In this document: piece by piece, positions 7,428 to 16,473 of the stretch
Position numbering within the stretch: position 1 is the first letter of the stretch
Layout: every line of letters starts with the position of its first letter
Assembly (NCBI GenBank): GCA_963702695.1
Contig: CAVPDS010000003.1
Coordinates: forward strand, 281,917-345,916
DNA length: 64,000 nucleotides
Reading direction: 5' to 3'
From: VAZQ01 sp963702695
GTDB lineage: Bacteria; Pseudomonadota; Alphaproteobacteria; Rhizobiales; Xanthobacteraceae
Notes under the pieces: generated by a model
What the model was told of the DNA's origin: nothing
The model's database searches: none
Seen by the model: only the letters and a program-made list of their open reading frames with translations
Position numbers and translations under genes: made by a program

Positions 7428-8963
7428 TCATTTCCAGAAATAATCCGAAATCTCCACGTCGTTCGCCGACAGGAGATTGCGCTCGACGCGGACGTTCTTT
7501 CCATGGACGAGCAGCGTCGGCAAGGAGGCGATCGGGAGCACGTAGACCATCTCGTTGTTGCGGTCGATCGCGGCCTGCAGGATTTTCGCGCGCTCCTTCG
7601 GATCGAAGGTCTTTTCCGCCGCCGCCACTGCTTTGTCGATCAGTGGGTCCTTGGCATAGTCGCGCTGGCCGCCGAACAGGCTCAGGAACACCTGCGTGGT
7701 CTCCGGGAAGGTCGTGGTCGGCCGGCTTCCGACGAAGATCGAGAGCTGTCCCTCACCGCGCTTCTGCGTATAAACCGTGATCGGCAGCGACTCGACCGTG
7801 GTGCGGATGCCGACCTTTTGCAGTTGCAGCGCGATCGCCTCGCCGACCTGCTTGATCGGCGAATGCACGTAGAACGGCGCATTGAAGCCGTTCGGATAGC
7901 CGGCCTCGGCAAGCAGCTTGCGCGCGCCGGCGGGATCGTAGGTCGGCGGCTTCACGATCCACGCGCAGGCGACCGTGGTCGGGAAGCAGAGCGCGTCCAT
8001 CGGCGGCTCTGCCGCGCCGCCCGAAACGAGCGTCTTGCCGATGGTCTGGCGGTCGATCGCCATTGCGATCGCGCGCCGCACCCGCACATCCTTGAGCGGT
8101 GCCACGCCCGAGCGCCCGGCGGCGTCGAGCAGGAGATAGATGAACTCGCCGCTCGGCACCGTGGTGCTGGCGAGATCGGGATTGGCAGCGAGGCCGGCGG
8201 CGATGTCAGGTTCGACATTGCGCAGCACGTCGACGCCGCCGGTAAGAAGCTGCGCAATCTGCGTCTGCCGCTCCGGGATCGGGACGAGCTGGATGTATTT
8301 GATTGGCGCGCGATGATATTTCGGATCGCCCTTGAAGCCGTCGAAGCGCTGCAGCAGCGCGCCGCGGCGCGGGTCCATCGACACGAGCTTGTAAGGTCCG
8401 GCGCTCGAGGCCGAGACCCGGCCGTAAGTCGTCTTGTCCGCGAGCGCCTGATGCACCTTCGAATCGAGGATGTAGAACTCGTAGGCCAGCGCATCGAGTG
8501 CGATGCCGGCCACGTCCTTCGACATGATCCGCACCGTGTAAGGTCCGACCTTCTCCGCGCCCTTGATCCAGAAATAGCGCGCTTTGCCCGGGATCTTCAA
8601 TTCCGGATCGATGATGTAGTTGATGGTGTAGACCACATCGTCGGCGGAGAACTTGTTGCCGCTGTGGAAGGTGATGTCGTCGCGCAGCTCGAACTCGATG
8701 GTCTTGTCGTCGAGGCGCTTCCACGATTTCGCGAGATCGGGCACGTACTGGCCCTTGTATTCGTCATAGCGCAGGAGCGAGCTGTAGACCTGCCGGTAGA
8801 TGCGGCTGAGCTCATTGAGCGTGAGATCGTATGGTGAGATCACCGGCACGAATTCGTTGAGCGCGATGCGGAGCGTGTCCTTCGCCTTCTGCGCCAGCGC
8901 CGGCGACGCGGCGAGCACGAGCGCGGCCAGTGCGACGCAGATGCCGATTGATCGCTTGAGCAC
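7428..8963 (-). CDS. ABC transporter solute-binding protein, family 5 (dipeptide type)
   Basis: A 511-residue periplasmic binding protein. I choose GTG 8963 because GGAGAA lies 4 bases upstream and it starts directly at a signal peptide (MLKRSIGICVALAALVLAA, cleavage near SPALAQ). The domain pattern is SBP_bac_5: VYSSLLRYDEYKGQYVPDLA, then IEFELRDDITFHSGNKFSADDVVYT, then a C-terminal lobe with YDPAGARKLLAEAGYPNGF. It is transcribed away from the two permease and two ATPase genes starting at 9221 and is most likely their binding component. The ligand is unknown (peptide, glycoside or opine-like). Confidence 0.9.
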   Translation of the reverse strand: MLKRSIGICVALAALVLAASPALAQKAKDTLRIALNEFVPVISPYDLTLNELSRIYRQVYSSLLRYDEYKGQYVPDLAKSWKRLDDKTIEFELRDDITFHSGNKFSADDVVYTINYIIDPELKIPGKARYFWIKGAEKVGPYTVRIMSKDVAGIALDALAYEFYILDSKVHQALADKTTYGRVSASSAGPYKLVSMDPRRGALLQRFDGFKGDPKYHRAPIKYIQLVPIPERQTQIAQLLTGGVDVLRNVEPDIAAGLAANPDLASTTVPSGEFIYLLLDAAGRSGVAPLKDVRVRRAIAMAIDRQTIGKTLVSGGAAEPPMDALCFPTTVACAWIVKPPTYDPAGARKLLAEAGYPNGFNAPFYVHSPIKQVGEAIALQLQKVGIRTTVESLPITVYTQKRGEGQLSIFVGSRPTTTFPETTQVFLSLFGGQRDYAKDPLIDKAVAAAEKTFDPKERAKILQAAIDRNNEMVYVLPIASLPTLLVHGKNVRVERNLLSANDVEISDYFWK

Positions 8964-9050
8964 AAAGTTCTCCAGGCGTGTGGCAGCGTGCATCGTGACA
9001 ACCGGGGAATCGCAAGTCAATATTCGGTACCCGTACATTCGTTGTGGCTT

Positions 9051-9172
9051 GTCATCCCGGCCGAGCGAAGCGAGAGCCGGGACTCAACGTGCCGCTCCTC
9101 CGGCGCTGGGACTGAACGAGAGTGCGCGGCGCGTTGGGTCCCGGATCGCCGCTGCGCGACGTCCGGGATGAC
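9051..9172. repeat. Palindromic intergenic repeat (~122 bp)
   Basis: The element begins GTCATCCCGG (9051-9060) and ends with the exact reverse complement CCGGGATGAC (9163-9172), with additional complementary stretches inside (GAGAGCCGGGACTCAACG versus CGTTGGGTCCCGG). It fills the divergent intergenic region between the binding-protein gene and the permease genes. Repeats of this type are dispersed in Bradyrhizobium and Rhodopseudomonas relatives. Confidence 0.6.
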
Positions 9173-9220
9173 AACTCCCCGCTCGCAAACTAGACGGGGT
9201 TATGAACCTGAGACTTCGTA

Positions 9221-10135
9221 ATGATCCGTTTCTTCGCCCGCAGGCTCTTGGTCTCCGTCTTGGTCGCGCTGACGGTGTCGATCGTCGCGTTCAGCTTCCT
9301 GCGGCTGTCGGGCGATCTGCCCGCTTTGCTCGCCGGCGAGAACGCCAAGCCCGACGAGATCGCCCGTATCGCACATCAGTACGGCCTCGATCAGCCGCTC
9401 TATCTGCAATATCTCGACTGGGCGCGGAGCGCGCTGCGCGGCGACCTCGGCCGCTCGCTGTTCTCCGGCGAGCCGGTGACGCAGCTCCTGGTGGAGCGTA
9501 TCGGCGTGACGCTCACGCTTGCGCTCGGCTCGCTCATCCTGGCGCTCGCGGTGGCGGTGCCGCTCGGCGTGTTCGCGGCCGTCAACGCCAACACCTGGCG
9601 CGATCGATTGGCGATGTCGCTCGCGGTCGGCGGCCAGGCGATCCCGAATTTCTGGTTCGCGTTGATCCTGATCTACGTGTTCGGCGTGATATACCGCCTG
9701 GTGCCGATCTCCGGCTCCGATAGCTGGCAGAACTTCATTCTGCCGATCGTCACGCTGGCGTTCACCGCGATGCCGGCGTTCGTGCGGCTCACGCGCGCCG
9801 GCATGCTCGACGTGCTCTCGTCCGACTACATCCGCACCGCGCGCGCGAAGGGATTGCGCCCGGCGTCGATCCTGTTCAAGCATGCGCTGCGCAACGCGAT
9901 CCTGCCGATCGTCTCGGTCGCGGCGGTGCAGCTCGGGTTCCTGCTCGGCGGCTCGGTGATCGTGGAGTCCGTGTTCGCGCTCAACGGCATCGGGCTGCTC
10001 GCCTTCCGCTCGATCACCAGCGCCGATTTCCCGGTGGTGCAGTCGATCCTGGTGTTCCTTTCCTTCGGCTACATCTTCCTCACGCTGCTCGCCGACCTCA
10101 TCAATGCGCGGCTCGATCCGCGCATCCGGCTGTGA
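9221..10135 (+). CDS. ABC transporter permease, DppB type
   Basis: A 304-residue inner-membrane permease with about six TM segments. The N-terminal helix MIRFFARRLLVSVLVALTVS is followed by the periplasmic loop and the transport domain, whose EAA-type cytoplasmic motif is SDYIRTARAKGLRPASIL, the contact site for the ATPases. The conserved GGSVIVESVFALNGIGLL segment is typical of DppB. It is the first gene of a tight plus-strand operon: DppC type starts 7 bases after its stop, followed by two ATPases with ATGA overlaps. Confidence 0.93.
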   Translation: MIRFFARRLLVSVLVALTVSIVAFSFLRLSGDLPALLAGENAKPDEIARIAHQYGLDQPLYLQYLDWARSALRGDLGRSLFSGEPVTQLLVERIGVTLTLALGSLILALAVAVPLGVFAAVNANTWRDRLAMSLAVGGQAIPNFWFALILIYVFGVIYRLVPISGSDSWQNFILPIVTLAFTAMPAFVRLTRAGMLDVLSSDYIRTARAKGLRPASILFKHALRNAILPIVSVAAVQLGFLLGGSVIVESVFALNGIGLLAFRSITSADFPVVQSILVFLSFGYIFLTLLADLINARLDPRIRL

Positions 10136-10142
10136 GCCGCGC

Positions 10143-11054
10143 ATGAGCCCTCCAGCAGACACGTCAGCCCTCATCGCGGACCTCGAAACAGCGTTCCCGT
10201 CCCCACGCGCGACCATGCTGCGGCGCGCCGGCACGAACCTCGGCGTGACGCTCGGCGGCGCGATCGTGCTGCTGCTGGTCCTCGTCGCTGTCTTCGCGCC
10301 GCTGCTCGCGCCCTACGGCCCCTATGACCAGGACCTGACCAACCGCCTCGCCGATGCGTACTGGGGCCCGCGTGGCAACTGGACGCATCCGTTCGGCACC
10401 GACGCGCTCGGCCGCGATGTGCTGAGCCGCCTGATCTACGGCACCCAAGTCTCGCTCACCGTAGGCTTCGCGGGTGCCGCCATCGCCGGCGTCATCGGCA
10501 CGCTGCTCGGCGTGACCGGCGGCTATTTCGGCGGCCGCGTCGATGCGTTCGTGGTCTACATCGTCAACGTCAAGCTTGCGCTGCCGATCATCCTGGTCTC
10601 GCTCGCGATCATCGCGATCGTCGGCGGCTCGATGACGGCGCTGATCCTCATCCTCGGCTTCCTCACCTGGGACCGCTACGCGCTCGTCACCCGCGCCGTC
10701 ACCCAGCAATTGCGCCAGCAGGAATTCGTCCTCGCGGCACAGGCCGCGGGCGCCTCGCATCTGCGCATTTTGCTCAGCGAGCTCCTGCCCAACCTCGCCG
10801 GCCAGATCATCGTGGTCGCCAGCCTCGAGATCGCGATCCTGATCGCGATCGAAGCGGCGCTGTCGTTCCTCGGGCTTGGCGTGCCGCCACCGACCCCGTC
10901 CTGGGGCATCATGATCGCCGAGGGGCGCAGCATGATGTTCTTCAAGCCGCATCTCATCATCATTCCCGGGCTCGCGATCTTCCTCCTGGTGATGGCGATC
11001 AACCTGTTCGGCGACGGCATCCGCGACGCCACCGCGCCGGAAGGCCGCGAATGA
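10143..11054 (+). CDS. ABC transporter permease, DppC type
   Basis: A 303-residue permease. The ATG at 10143 lies 7 bases after the dppB-type stop; an earlier in-frame start at 10104 would overlap that gene. It shows the N-terminal OppC segment LLAPYGPYDQDL, then HPFGTDALGRDVLSRLIYGTQ, then five to six TM helices and the EAA-like motif QEFVLAAQAAGASHLRIL. The next gene overlaps by four bases (ATGA), indicating translational coupling. Confidence 0.93.
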   Translation: MSPPADTSALIADLETAFPSPRATMLRRAGTNLGVTLGGAIVLLLVLVAVFAPLLAPYGPYDQDLTNRLADAYWGPRGNWTHPFGTDALGRDVLSRLIYGTQVSLTVGFAGAAIAGVIGTLLGVTGGYFGGRVDAFVVYIVNVKLALPIILVSLAIIAIVGGSMTALILILGFLTWDRYALVTRAVTQQLRQQEFVLAAQAAGASHLRILLSELLPNLAGQIIVVASLEIAILIAIEAALSFLGLGVPPPTPSWGIMIAEGRSMMFFKPHLIIIPGLAIFLLVMAINLFGDGIRDATAPEGRE

Positions 11055-12121
11055 CGGCCGAAGCCGCACCGCTCAATGCCGGCGCGCCCGCGCATGCCGC
11101 GCCCCTGCTCGACGTCGAAGGATTGTCGGTCGAAATAAAAGTGCCCGGCGGCATGCTGCACGCCGTCACCGACGTGAGTTTTTCCGTCGCGCCGGGTGAG
11201 ACGTTCTGCCTCGTCGGTAAATCCGGCTGCGGCAAGACCATGACCGCGCTCGCGCTGATGCAACTCCTGCCGCGCAAGGCGCGTTTCAAGGCCTCGCGCA
11301 TCGCCTTCGAGGGCCGCGACTTGTTCAAGCTGGGCGAGCGCGAGATGGCGGCGCTGCGCGGCAACCGGTTCGGCATGATCTTCCAGGATCCGATGACCTC
11401 GCTCAATCCGGTCTACACCATCGGCAATCAGCTCGAGGAGGTTTACCTGCGTCATCGTAGCGGCCCGCGGCGCGACGCCCGCGAGCGCGCGGAGTACCTG
11501 CTCGCACGCGCCGGCGTCAACTCGCCAAAGCTGCGCCTGGCGCAATTCCCGCATCAGCTTTCCGGCGGACTGCGCCAGCGCATGATGATCGCGATGGCGC
11601 TGATGTGTGAGCCGTCGCTGTTGATCGCCGACGAGCCGACCACCTCGCTCGACGTCACCGTGCAGGTGCAGATCCTGCGCCTGTTCAAGGAATTGGCGCA
11701 CGAATTTCGCGTCGCGCTGATCCTGATCACGCACGATCTCGGTATCGTCGCCCAGATGGCGCAACGCGTCGCCGTCATGTACGCGGGCCGGATCGTCGAG
11801 ACCGGCACCGTCGCCGAGGTGCTGCGCTCGCCGCAGCATCCCTACACCCAAGGCCTGCTCGAATGCGTCCCGGTCGCCGGCGCTGACCGCCGCGCCCGCC
11901 TCGGCTCCATTCCCGGCATCGTGCCGTCGCTGATCGGCGCGAGCGCGGGCTGCAGCTTTCGAAACCGCTGCCATTACGCGACCGCGCCATGCGCTGGCGG
12001 TGAGATCGCGATGCGTGAGCTTGGCAACGGCCGAGGCTATCGCTGCGTCCTCGGCCCCGATGCGCTGAGTTCAACGTCGCAGCACGCGGTCCGCGCTCCC
12101 TCATCAGGATCGCAGGCATGA
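11051..12121 (+). CDS. ABC transporter ATP-binding protein, DppD type
   Basis: A 356-residue ATPase. Walker A is GKSGCGKT at 56-63 (the usual GESGSGKS is altered but the lysine is kept), signature LSGGLRQR at 170-177, and Walker B plus D-loop LLIADEPTTSLD at 190-201. The carboxyl end carries the oligopeptide-transporter tail with conserved cysteines (CSFRNRC). The start codon overlaps the preceding permease stop by four bases and its own stop overlaps the next ATPase in the same way. Partner of the DppF-type ATPase. Confidence 0.93.
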   Translation: MTAEAAPLNAGAPAHAAPLLDVEGLSVEIKVPGGMLHAVTDVSFSVAPGETFCLVGKSGCGKTMTALALMQLLPRKARFKASRIAFEGRDLFKLGEREMAALRGNRFGMIFQDPMTSLNPVYTIGNQLEEVYLRHRSGPRRDARERAEYLLARAGVNSPKLRLAQFPHQLSGGLRQRMMIAMALMCEPSLLIADEPTTSLDVTVQVQILRLFKELAHEFRVALILITHDLGIVAQMAQRVAVMYAGRIVETGTVAEVLRSPQHPYTQGLLECVPVAGADRRARLGSIPGIVPSLIGASAGCSFRNRCHYATAPCAGGEIAMRELGNGRGYRCVLGPDALSSTSQHAVRAPSSGSQA

Positions 12122-13104
12122 CCGCCATGCCAGCGACTAAAACTCCGCTGATGGAGTTGCGCCATGTCGGATGCGCGTATCGGGTGGCGGGTGCGGGTTT
12201 TCTCCAGCGCGATGTGCTGCGTGCCGTCGATGATGTGACGCTCGATCTGCGCCACGGCGAAGTTCTGGCCATCGTCGGCGAGTCTGGCAGCGGCAAGACC
12301 ACGCTCGGCCGCTTGATGCTGCGCTTGCTTCAGCCGAGCGCGGGCGACATCCGGCTTGACGGCCTGCCGCTTGATTCCATCGATCGGCGCCGACTGTCGC
12401 GTCGCGTGCAGCCGGTGTTTCAGGACCCCTACTCGTCTCTCAACGCGCGCAAGACCATCGAGCAGATCATCGCGCTGCCGTTGCGCGTGCACGGCGTCGG
12501 CACGCGCGCACAGCAGCGCGCGACCGTCGCGGAGGTGATGGCGCGCGTCGGGCTGTCGCCGCGGCTGCTGCACGCGCTCCCGAGCCAGTTATCCGGCGGC
12601 CAGCGCCAGCGCGTGGCGATCGCGCGAGCACTCGTCATCCGCCCCCAGATCGTGATTTGCGACGAGCCGACCTCGGCGCTCGACCTATCGGTGCAGGCGC
12701 AGCTCCTCAATCTGCTGCGCGATCTGCAGGACGAGTTGGCGCTGACCTACGTCTTCATCAGCCATGATCTCGCTGTAGTCGAATATCTCGCCGATCGCGT
12801 CGCCGTGATGTATCTCGGCCGCGTGGTGGAGTTCGGCGCGGCGCACGACGTGCTGCGCAATCCGCGCCACCCGTACACGCAGGCGCTGCTCGCCTCCGTG
12901 CTCGATCGCGATCCTGGGCACGGCCTGCCCGACCCCAAGCTTGGCGCGCGCATGCCCGATCCGCTGCACCCGCCGTCCGGCTGTCATTTCCATCCGCGCT
13001 GCCCGCAGGCGACGGCGGTGTGTCGGGAGGTCGCGCCGAAGGTGACGAGCGATGCAGCGGGATTGGTGGAGTGTCACTTGTATAACAAGGCGGTCGCGGA
13101 GTGA
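12118..13104 (+). CDS. ABC transporter ATP-binding protein, DppF type
   Basis: A 328-residue ATPase. Walker A is GESGSGKT at 54-61, VQPVFQDPYSSLNARKT supplies the Q-loop, the signature is LSGGQRQR and Walker B IVICDEPTSALD. The C-terminal tail has the OppF zinc-like pattern CHFHPRCPQATAVC. It is the last gene of the importer operon; about 130 bases of non-coding sequence follow before the convergent operon on the other strand. Together with the DppD-type protein it forms the heterodimeric motor of the importer. Confidence 0.93.
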   Translation: MTAMPATKTPLMELRHVGCAYRVAGAGFLQRDVLRAVDDVTLDLRHGEVLAIVGESGSGKTTLGRLMLRLLQPSAGDIRLDGLPLDSIDRRRLSRRVQPVFQDPYSSLNARKTIEQIIALPLRVHGVGTRAQQRATVAEVMARVGLSPRLLHALPSQLSGGQRQRVAIARALVIRPQIVICDEPTSALDLSVQAQLLNLLRDLQDELALTYVFISHDLAVVEYLADRVAVMYLGRVVEFGAAHDVLRNPRHPYTQALLASVLDRDPGHGLPDPKLGARMPDPLHPPSGCHFHPRCPQATAVCREVAPKVTSDAAGLVECHLYNKAVAE

Positions 13105-13238
13105 CTCGTGTGCCGGCCCGGCGAGCGCATAACGCGGGCGCCGAGCCGCGACCCAGGGGAGAAGTGACCGCCCGAGACCGTATCCATATTGCGCCTCGCT
13201 GAGTCTTGCGCTCGCTCCACGAGGTCGGGATACGAGGG

Positions 13239-14282
13239 TTACCGCCGCCCGTTGCGCACCACCTCACTATACAGCCGCTGCCATTTCGCTCCCTGATCGA
13301 GCACCGCCGCCGGGTCGCCGAAGTTGAGTTTGATGCGGTCGAGCACCGAATGGATCTTGCGCGAGGTCGGCACGAACTCACGCTGCAACATGATGCGCTG
13401 CCCTTCGCTGAGCATGAAGTCATAAAACAGCAGCGCGGCGTAAGGGTGCGGCGCGCGCTTCGCCACCGCGACCGCGTTGAAACGCGCCACCGCCGGATCG
13501 ATCAGGAACCAGTCGACCGGCGCGCCTTTTTTCTTCGCCACATCGGCGTTCTGCATGAACACGGAAAGCGCGATCGGCACCTCGCCGGCAGCGACGAGGT
13601 TGGTGAGAAGCGTGTGTCCCTTGCGCACCGAGATGCCGTTGCTCGCGACGATCTCACGGAACAGCGCGAGGCCCTTCTCCTCGCCGAGCAGTCCCATGGT
13701 GATCCCGAACCAGTCGTAGTCGTCGGCCTCGATCCCGAGTTGGCCCTTGAACCGCGCCTGCAGCAAATCCGGATAGGTCTTGGGCAGGTCGGCCGGCTTC
13801 ACCAGTTGCGTGTTGTAGGCTCCGGCGGAAATGTTGACACGGGTGCCGATCCACTCATGGTGCCGTTGCACCGCTTCGGGCATGAGATCGGACTGGAACG
13901 GCGAGGTCTCCGCGGCCAGCAGGCCCTCGCGATGCAGCGCCTCGAGGGCAAAACCGTCGCTTTCGGTGACGTCGACCTCGGCGCGGTTGGCCTGCGCTTC
14001 GGTCACCGTGCGCTGCAGGATGTCCTTGCCGGAGCCGCGCCAGATTTTGATCTTGACGCCGTAGCTCTGCTCGAACGCCTTCTGCAGCGGCAGGATGCTG
14101 TCGACCTGCATAGAGCTGTAAAGGGTGAGGTCGCCCTCCTTCTTCGCGCCCTCGACGAGGTGCTGCGTGCGGCCGGGAGTTTGATCGGCGGCAGGCGCCG
14201 CCGCGCCGGTTTGCGCGTGGGCGGCGGCCGCGAACAACAGCGCGGCTGCGACCGCGGCCCCGAACGATCCGATCGCGCGCAT
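13239..14282 (-). CDS. Extracellular solute-binding protein, family 1 (iron/phosphonate type)
   Basis: A 347-residue exported protein with signal peptide MRAIGSFGAAVAAALLFAAAAHAQ. The mature protein has the AfuA/FbpA-like order GAKKEGDLTLYSSMQVDSILPLQKAFE, VDVTESDGFALEALHREGLL, GTRVNISAGAYNTQLV and PVDWFLIDPAVARFNAVAV. No permease or ATPase is next to it. It is the third gene of a minus-strand unit behind the cyclodeaminase-like gene and the tricarboxylate-type binding protein (6 bases from the latter's stop). Ligand unknown. Confidence 0.82.
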   Translation of the reverse strand: MRAIGSFGAAVAAALLFAAAAHAQTGAAAPAADQTPGRTQHLVEGAKKEGDLTLYSSMQVDSILPLQKAFEQSYGVKIKIWRGSGKDILQRTVTEAQANRAEVDVTESDGFALEALHREGLLAAETSPFQSDLMPEAVQRHHEWIGTRVNISAGAYNTQLVKPADLPKTYPDLLQARFKGQLGIEADDYDWFGITMGLLGEEKGLALFREIVASNGISVRKGHTLLTNLVAAGEVPIALSVFMQNADVAKKKGAPVDWFLIDPAVARFNAVAVAKRAPHPYAALLFYDFMLSEGQRIMLQREFVPTSRKIHSVLDRIKLNFGDPAAVLDQGAKWQRLYSEVVRNGRR

Positions 14283-14288
14283 CCCGCC

Positions 14289-15359
14289 TCACTCCATCCC
14301 CATCGCCTCCTTCAGGATCTGCTTCGTCTGTGGGCTGAGATTGCGCATGCGGTCGAACAGCGGCTCGATCTCGCTCGGCTTGAGCAGGTCCGGTGCCTCG
14401 CCGGTGACTTTCTTGTAGTCCGAGATGAAATCGGGGTCCTTCGCGATGCCGGCGACGCCCTGGCGCATCGCTTCCACCGCCTCCGGCGGCGAGCCTTTCG
14501 GCATGAAGATGCCGCGCTGCATCTTCGCGCTGATGTCGCTGAGCAGAAAGAATGCGTCCCATTTCGGCCCTGACGGGGGTTTCCCGAAAGCCTCCTGATA
14601 GACCTTGTCAAAGGTCTCCATGCCGATCTTCTCCAGCGCCGGGTTGCCTACCGGCTTCCCGTTCGCATCCATGATCGGATAGTGGAAAAGCGCCATGCCG
14701 ATGCCCGGCTTGATGATCTGCGGAATCACCTGGGTGGTGTAGCCCGGCATCGACGAGCCGGTGAAGTTCACTTCGTTCTGCAGCATCGCCTTGTTGATCT
14801 GCGCCGTCCCGGGGAAGCCGGTCACCGCCGTGAACGGCAGGCCCATCAGCTCCAGCACCAGGCGTAGGCGGGTGTCGTGCGAGGTGCCTTTGGCATAGCC
14901 GCCGACGTAGACCTTCTGCGCCTTGATGATGTCAGCCGGCCGCTGCAGGCCGCCCGGGATGATGTCCTTGCGCGCGTAGACCATGTTCCAGCCGCGCGCA
15001 GCGGCGACGATCGCAAAATCGTAGAGCTTGACCTTGAGTACAGGGTCGTCGACCAGCGACTGGGTCGCGCTGGTGGTGAAATAGCCGACCGTGAGCCCGT
15101 CCGGCTGGGAGCCGATGTTGAGGCCGAGGGCGTTCATCGCGGTGGCGCCGCCGGCGCCGGGCTGGTTGCGGATGATGATGGTCGGCTCGCCCGGAATGTA
15201 TTTCTTGAGGTAGTGCTGATAGACCCGCGCCTCGGTGTCGGCATTGCCGCCGACGCCGTAGTTGATCAGCAGCGTGACCGTCTTGTCCTTGTAGAACTGG
15301 GCGAAGGCCGGCCCGCCCGTCAGAAGCAGGGCGCCGGCAACGAGCGCGCGCAACAGCAT
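14289..15359 (-). CDS. Tripartite tricarboxylate transporter substrate-binding protein (Bug/TctC family)
   Basis: A 356-residue binding protein; the ATG at 15359 follows GGGAGGA and begins signal peptide MLLRALVAGALLLTGGPAFAQ. The mature part has the Bug-family beginning YKDKTVTLLINYGVGGNADT and the NQPGAGGATAMNALG loop that contacts the ligand carboxylate. No TctA or TctB membrane genes are in the window, as is common for orphan Bug proteins. It lies between the cyclodeaminase-like gene and the family-1 binding protein on one strand. Confidence 0.85.
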   Translation of the reverse strand: MLLRALVAGALLLTGGPAFAQFYKDKTVTLLINYGVGGNADTEARVYQHYLKKYIPGEPTIIIRNQPGAGGATAMNALGLNIGSQPDGLTVGYFTTSATQSLVDDPVLKVKLYDFAIVAAARGWNMVYARKDIIPGGLQRPADIIKAQKVYVGGYAKGTSHDTRLRLVLELMGLPFTAVTGFPGTAQINKAMLQNEVNFTGSSMPGYTTQVIPQIIKPGIGMALFHYPIMDANGKPVGNPALEKIGMETFDKVYQEAFGKPPSGPKWDAFFLLSDISAKMQRGIFMPKGSPPEAVEAMRQGVAGIAKDPDFISDYKKVTGEAPDLLKPSEIEPLFDRMRNLSPQTKQILKEAMGME

Positions 15360-15418
15360 GGCCTTGATTCCTCCCTTACGTCTCGCGTGGCGGCATTCTT
15401 GCAGCGAATGGCGATCCT

Positions 15419-16348
15419 TCAAAGGGGCTTGAAGCGCCCGCTCGCGACCGCGCGGTCGTAGATCAGCGAGGCGATCGCGAGGTCTTCGAGCCCGACGCCG
15501 AGCGATTTGAACAGGGTGATCGCGGTTGGATCGCGGGCGGCCAGCGGTGCTGCGACGATCTGATGCAGCGGTATCACCCGGCTCCAGTCGAAGCGTCCGG
15601 TCTTGGCGAGATCGATGAATTCACCGGCTTCGGTCTTCGCCTGCGCGATATCGTCGGTGACGATCGTCGCCGCCCGCAGCACGATCTCCGGATCAAGCTC
15701 CCGGCGCGCCGCGGCGTTCGCGCCCATCGCGTTGACGTGCGCGCCGGGCGCGAGCCAGCCGTGCATCAGCACGGGCTTGGCGGCGTTGGTGGCCGTGACC
15801 ACGATGTCCGCACCGCGCACGGCGTCCTCGGCCGAGGCGGCTGCGCGCACCGCAATCCCCAGTTCGCGGCCGAGCGCGTCACAGAACGCGGTGAGCGTGT
15901 CGCGATTGCGCGCGAAGGCGGCAAGCTCCTTCACCCGGCCGATCGCGCGCAGCGCGAGCACCTGCGCTTGCGCCTGCCGCCCGGCGCCGATCAGGCCGAC
16001 CTTGCCGGCATCCCGGAGCGCCATGCGTTCGGTCGCCACGGCCGTCGCCGCGCCGGTGCGGATCTGCCCCAGCAGGTTCGCCTCGATGATCGCCAGCAGC
16101 CCCTGGTCGGCCGAATAGAGCAAAACGTGAAACGCCGACGACCCATAGGACTTCACCGCATAGCGCTTCGAGGAGCGCTCGCCGCCGCCCATCACGTTGA
16201 GCCGGCGGTCGCCGAACTCCCAGCGCGTGCGCGGCACGATGTTGGCCTCGCCGCGCGCCTGCGCCGCGAACGCCTGTCGCAGCGCCCCGATCGTGGCCGG
16301 CATGTCCACCAGTTCCGCAACGTCGGCTTCCTTGAAGTAGATCGGCAC
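15419..16348 (-). CDS. Ornithine cyclodeaminase / mu-crystallin family protein
   Basis: A 309-residue NAD(P)-dependent enzyme of the OCD family, whose members include ornithine cyclodeaminase, alanine dehydrogenase and imine reductases. GTG 16348 is chosen because GGGAGGG lies six bases upstream; it gives MPIYFKEADVAELVDM, the expected start of the family. The Rossmann motif is GLIGAGRQAQAQVLALRA, preceded by the lysine- and arginine-containing substrate region (YAVKSYGS, GQIRTGAATAVAT) and followed by VVTATNAAKPVL and GAHVNAMGA. The substrate is unknown. It heads a three-gene minus-strand unit with two solute-binding proteins. Confidence 0.85.
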   Translation of the reverse strand: MPIYFKEADVAELVDMPATIGALRQAFAAQARGEANIVPRTRWEFGDRRLNVMGGGERSSKRYAVKSYGSSAFHVLLYSADQGLLAIIEANLLGQIRTGAATAVATERMALRDAGKVGLIGAGRQAQAQVLALRAIGRVKELAAFARNRDTLTAFCDALGRELGIAVRAAASAEDAVRGADIVVTATNAAKPVLMHGWLAPGAHVNAMGANAAARRELDPEIVLRAATIVTDDIAQAKTEAGEFIDLAKTGRFDWSRVIPLHQIVAAPLAARDPTAITLFKSLGVGLEDLAIASLIYDRAVASGRFKPL

Positions 16349-16473
16349 CAGCAGCCCTCCCACGTTCAATCCGGGCACGCTTATAGCAGCAATGCGCGCC
16401 TCTCGATGCGGATGCATCTGGAGCACGGCGCGGCGGCGTGCCATCATCGCGGAAAGCCAAAGGGAGGACGATC

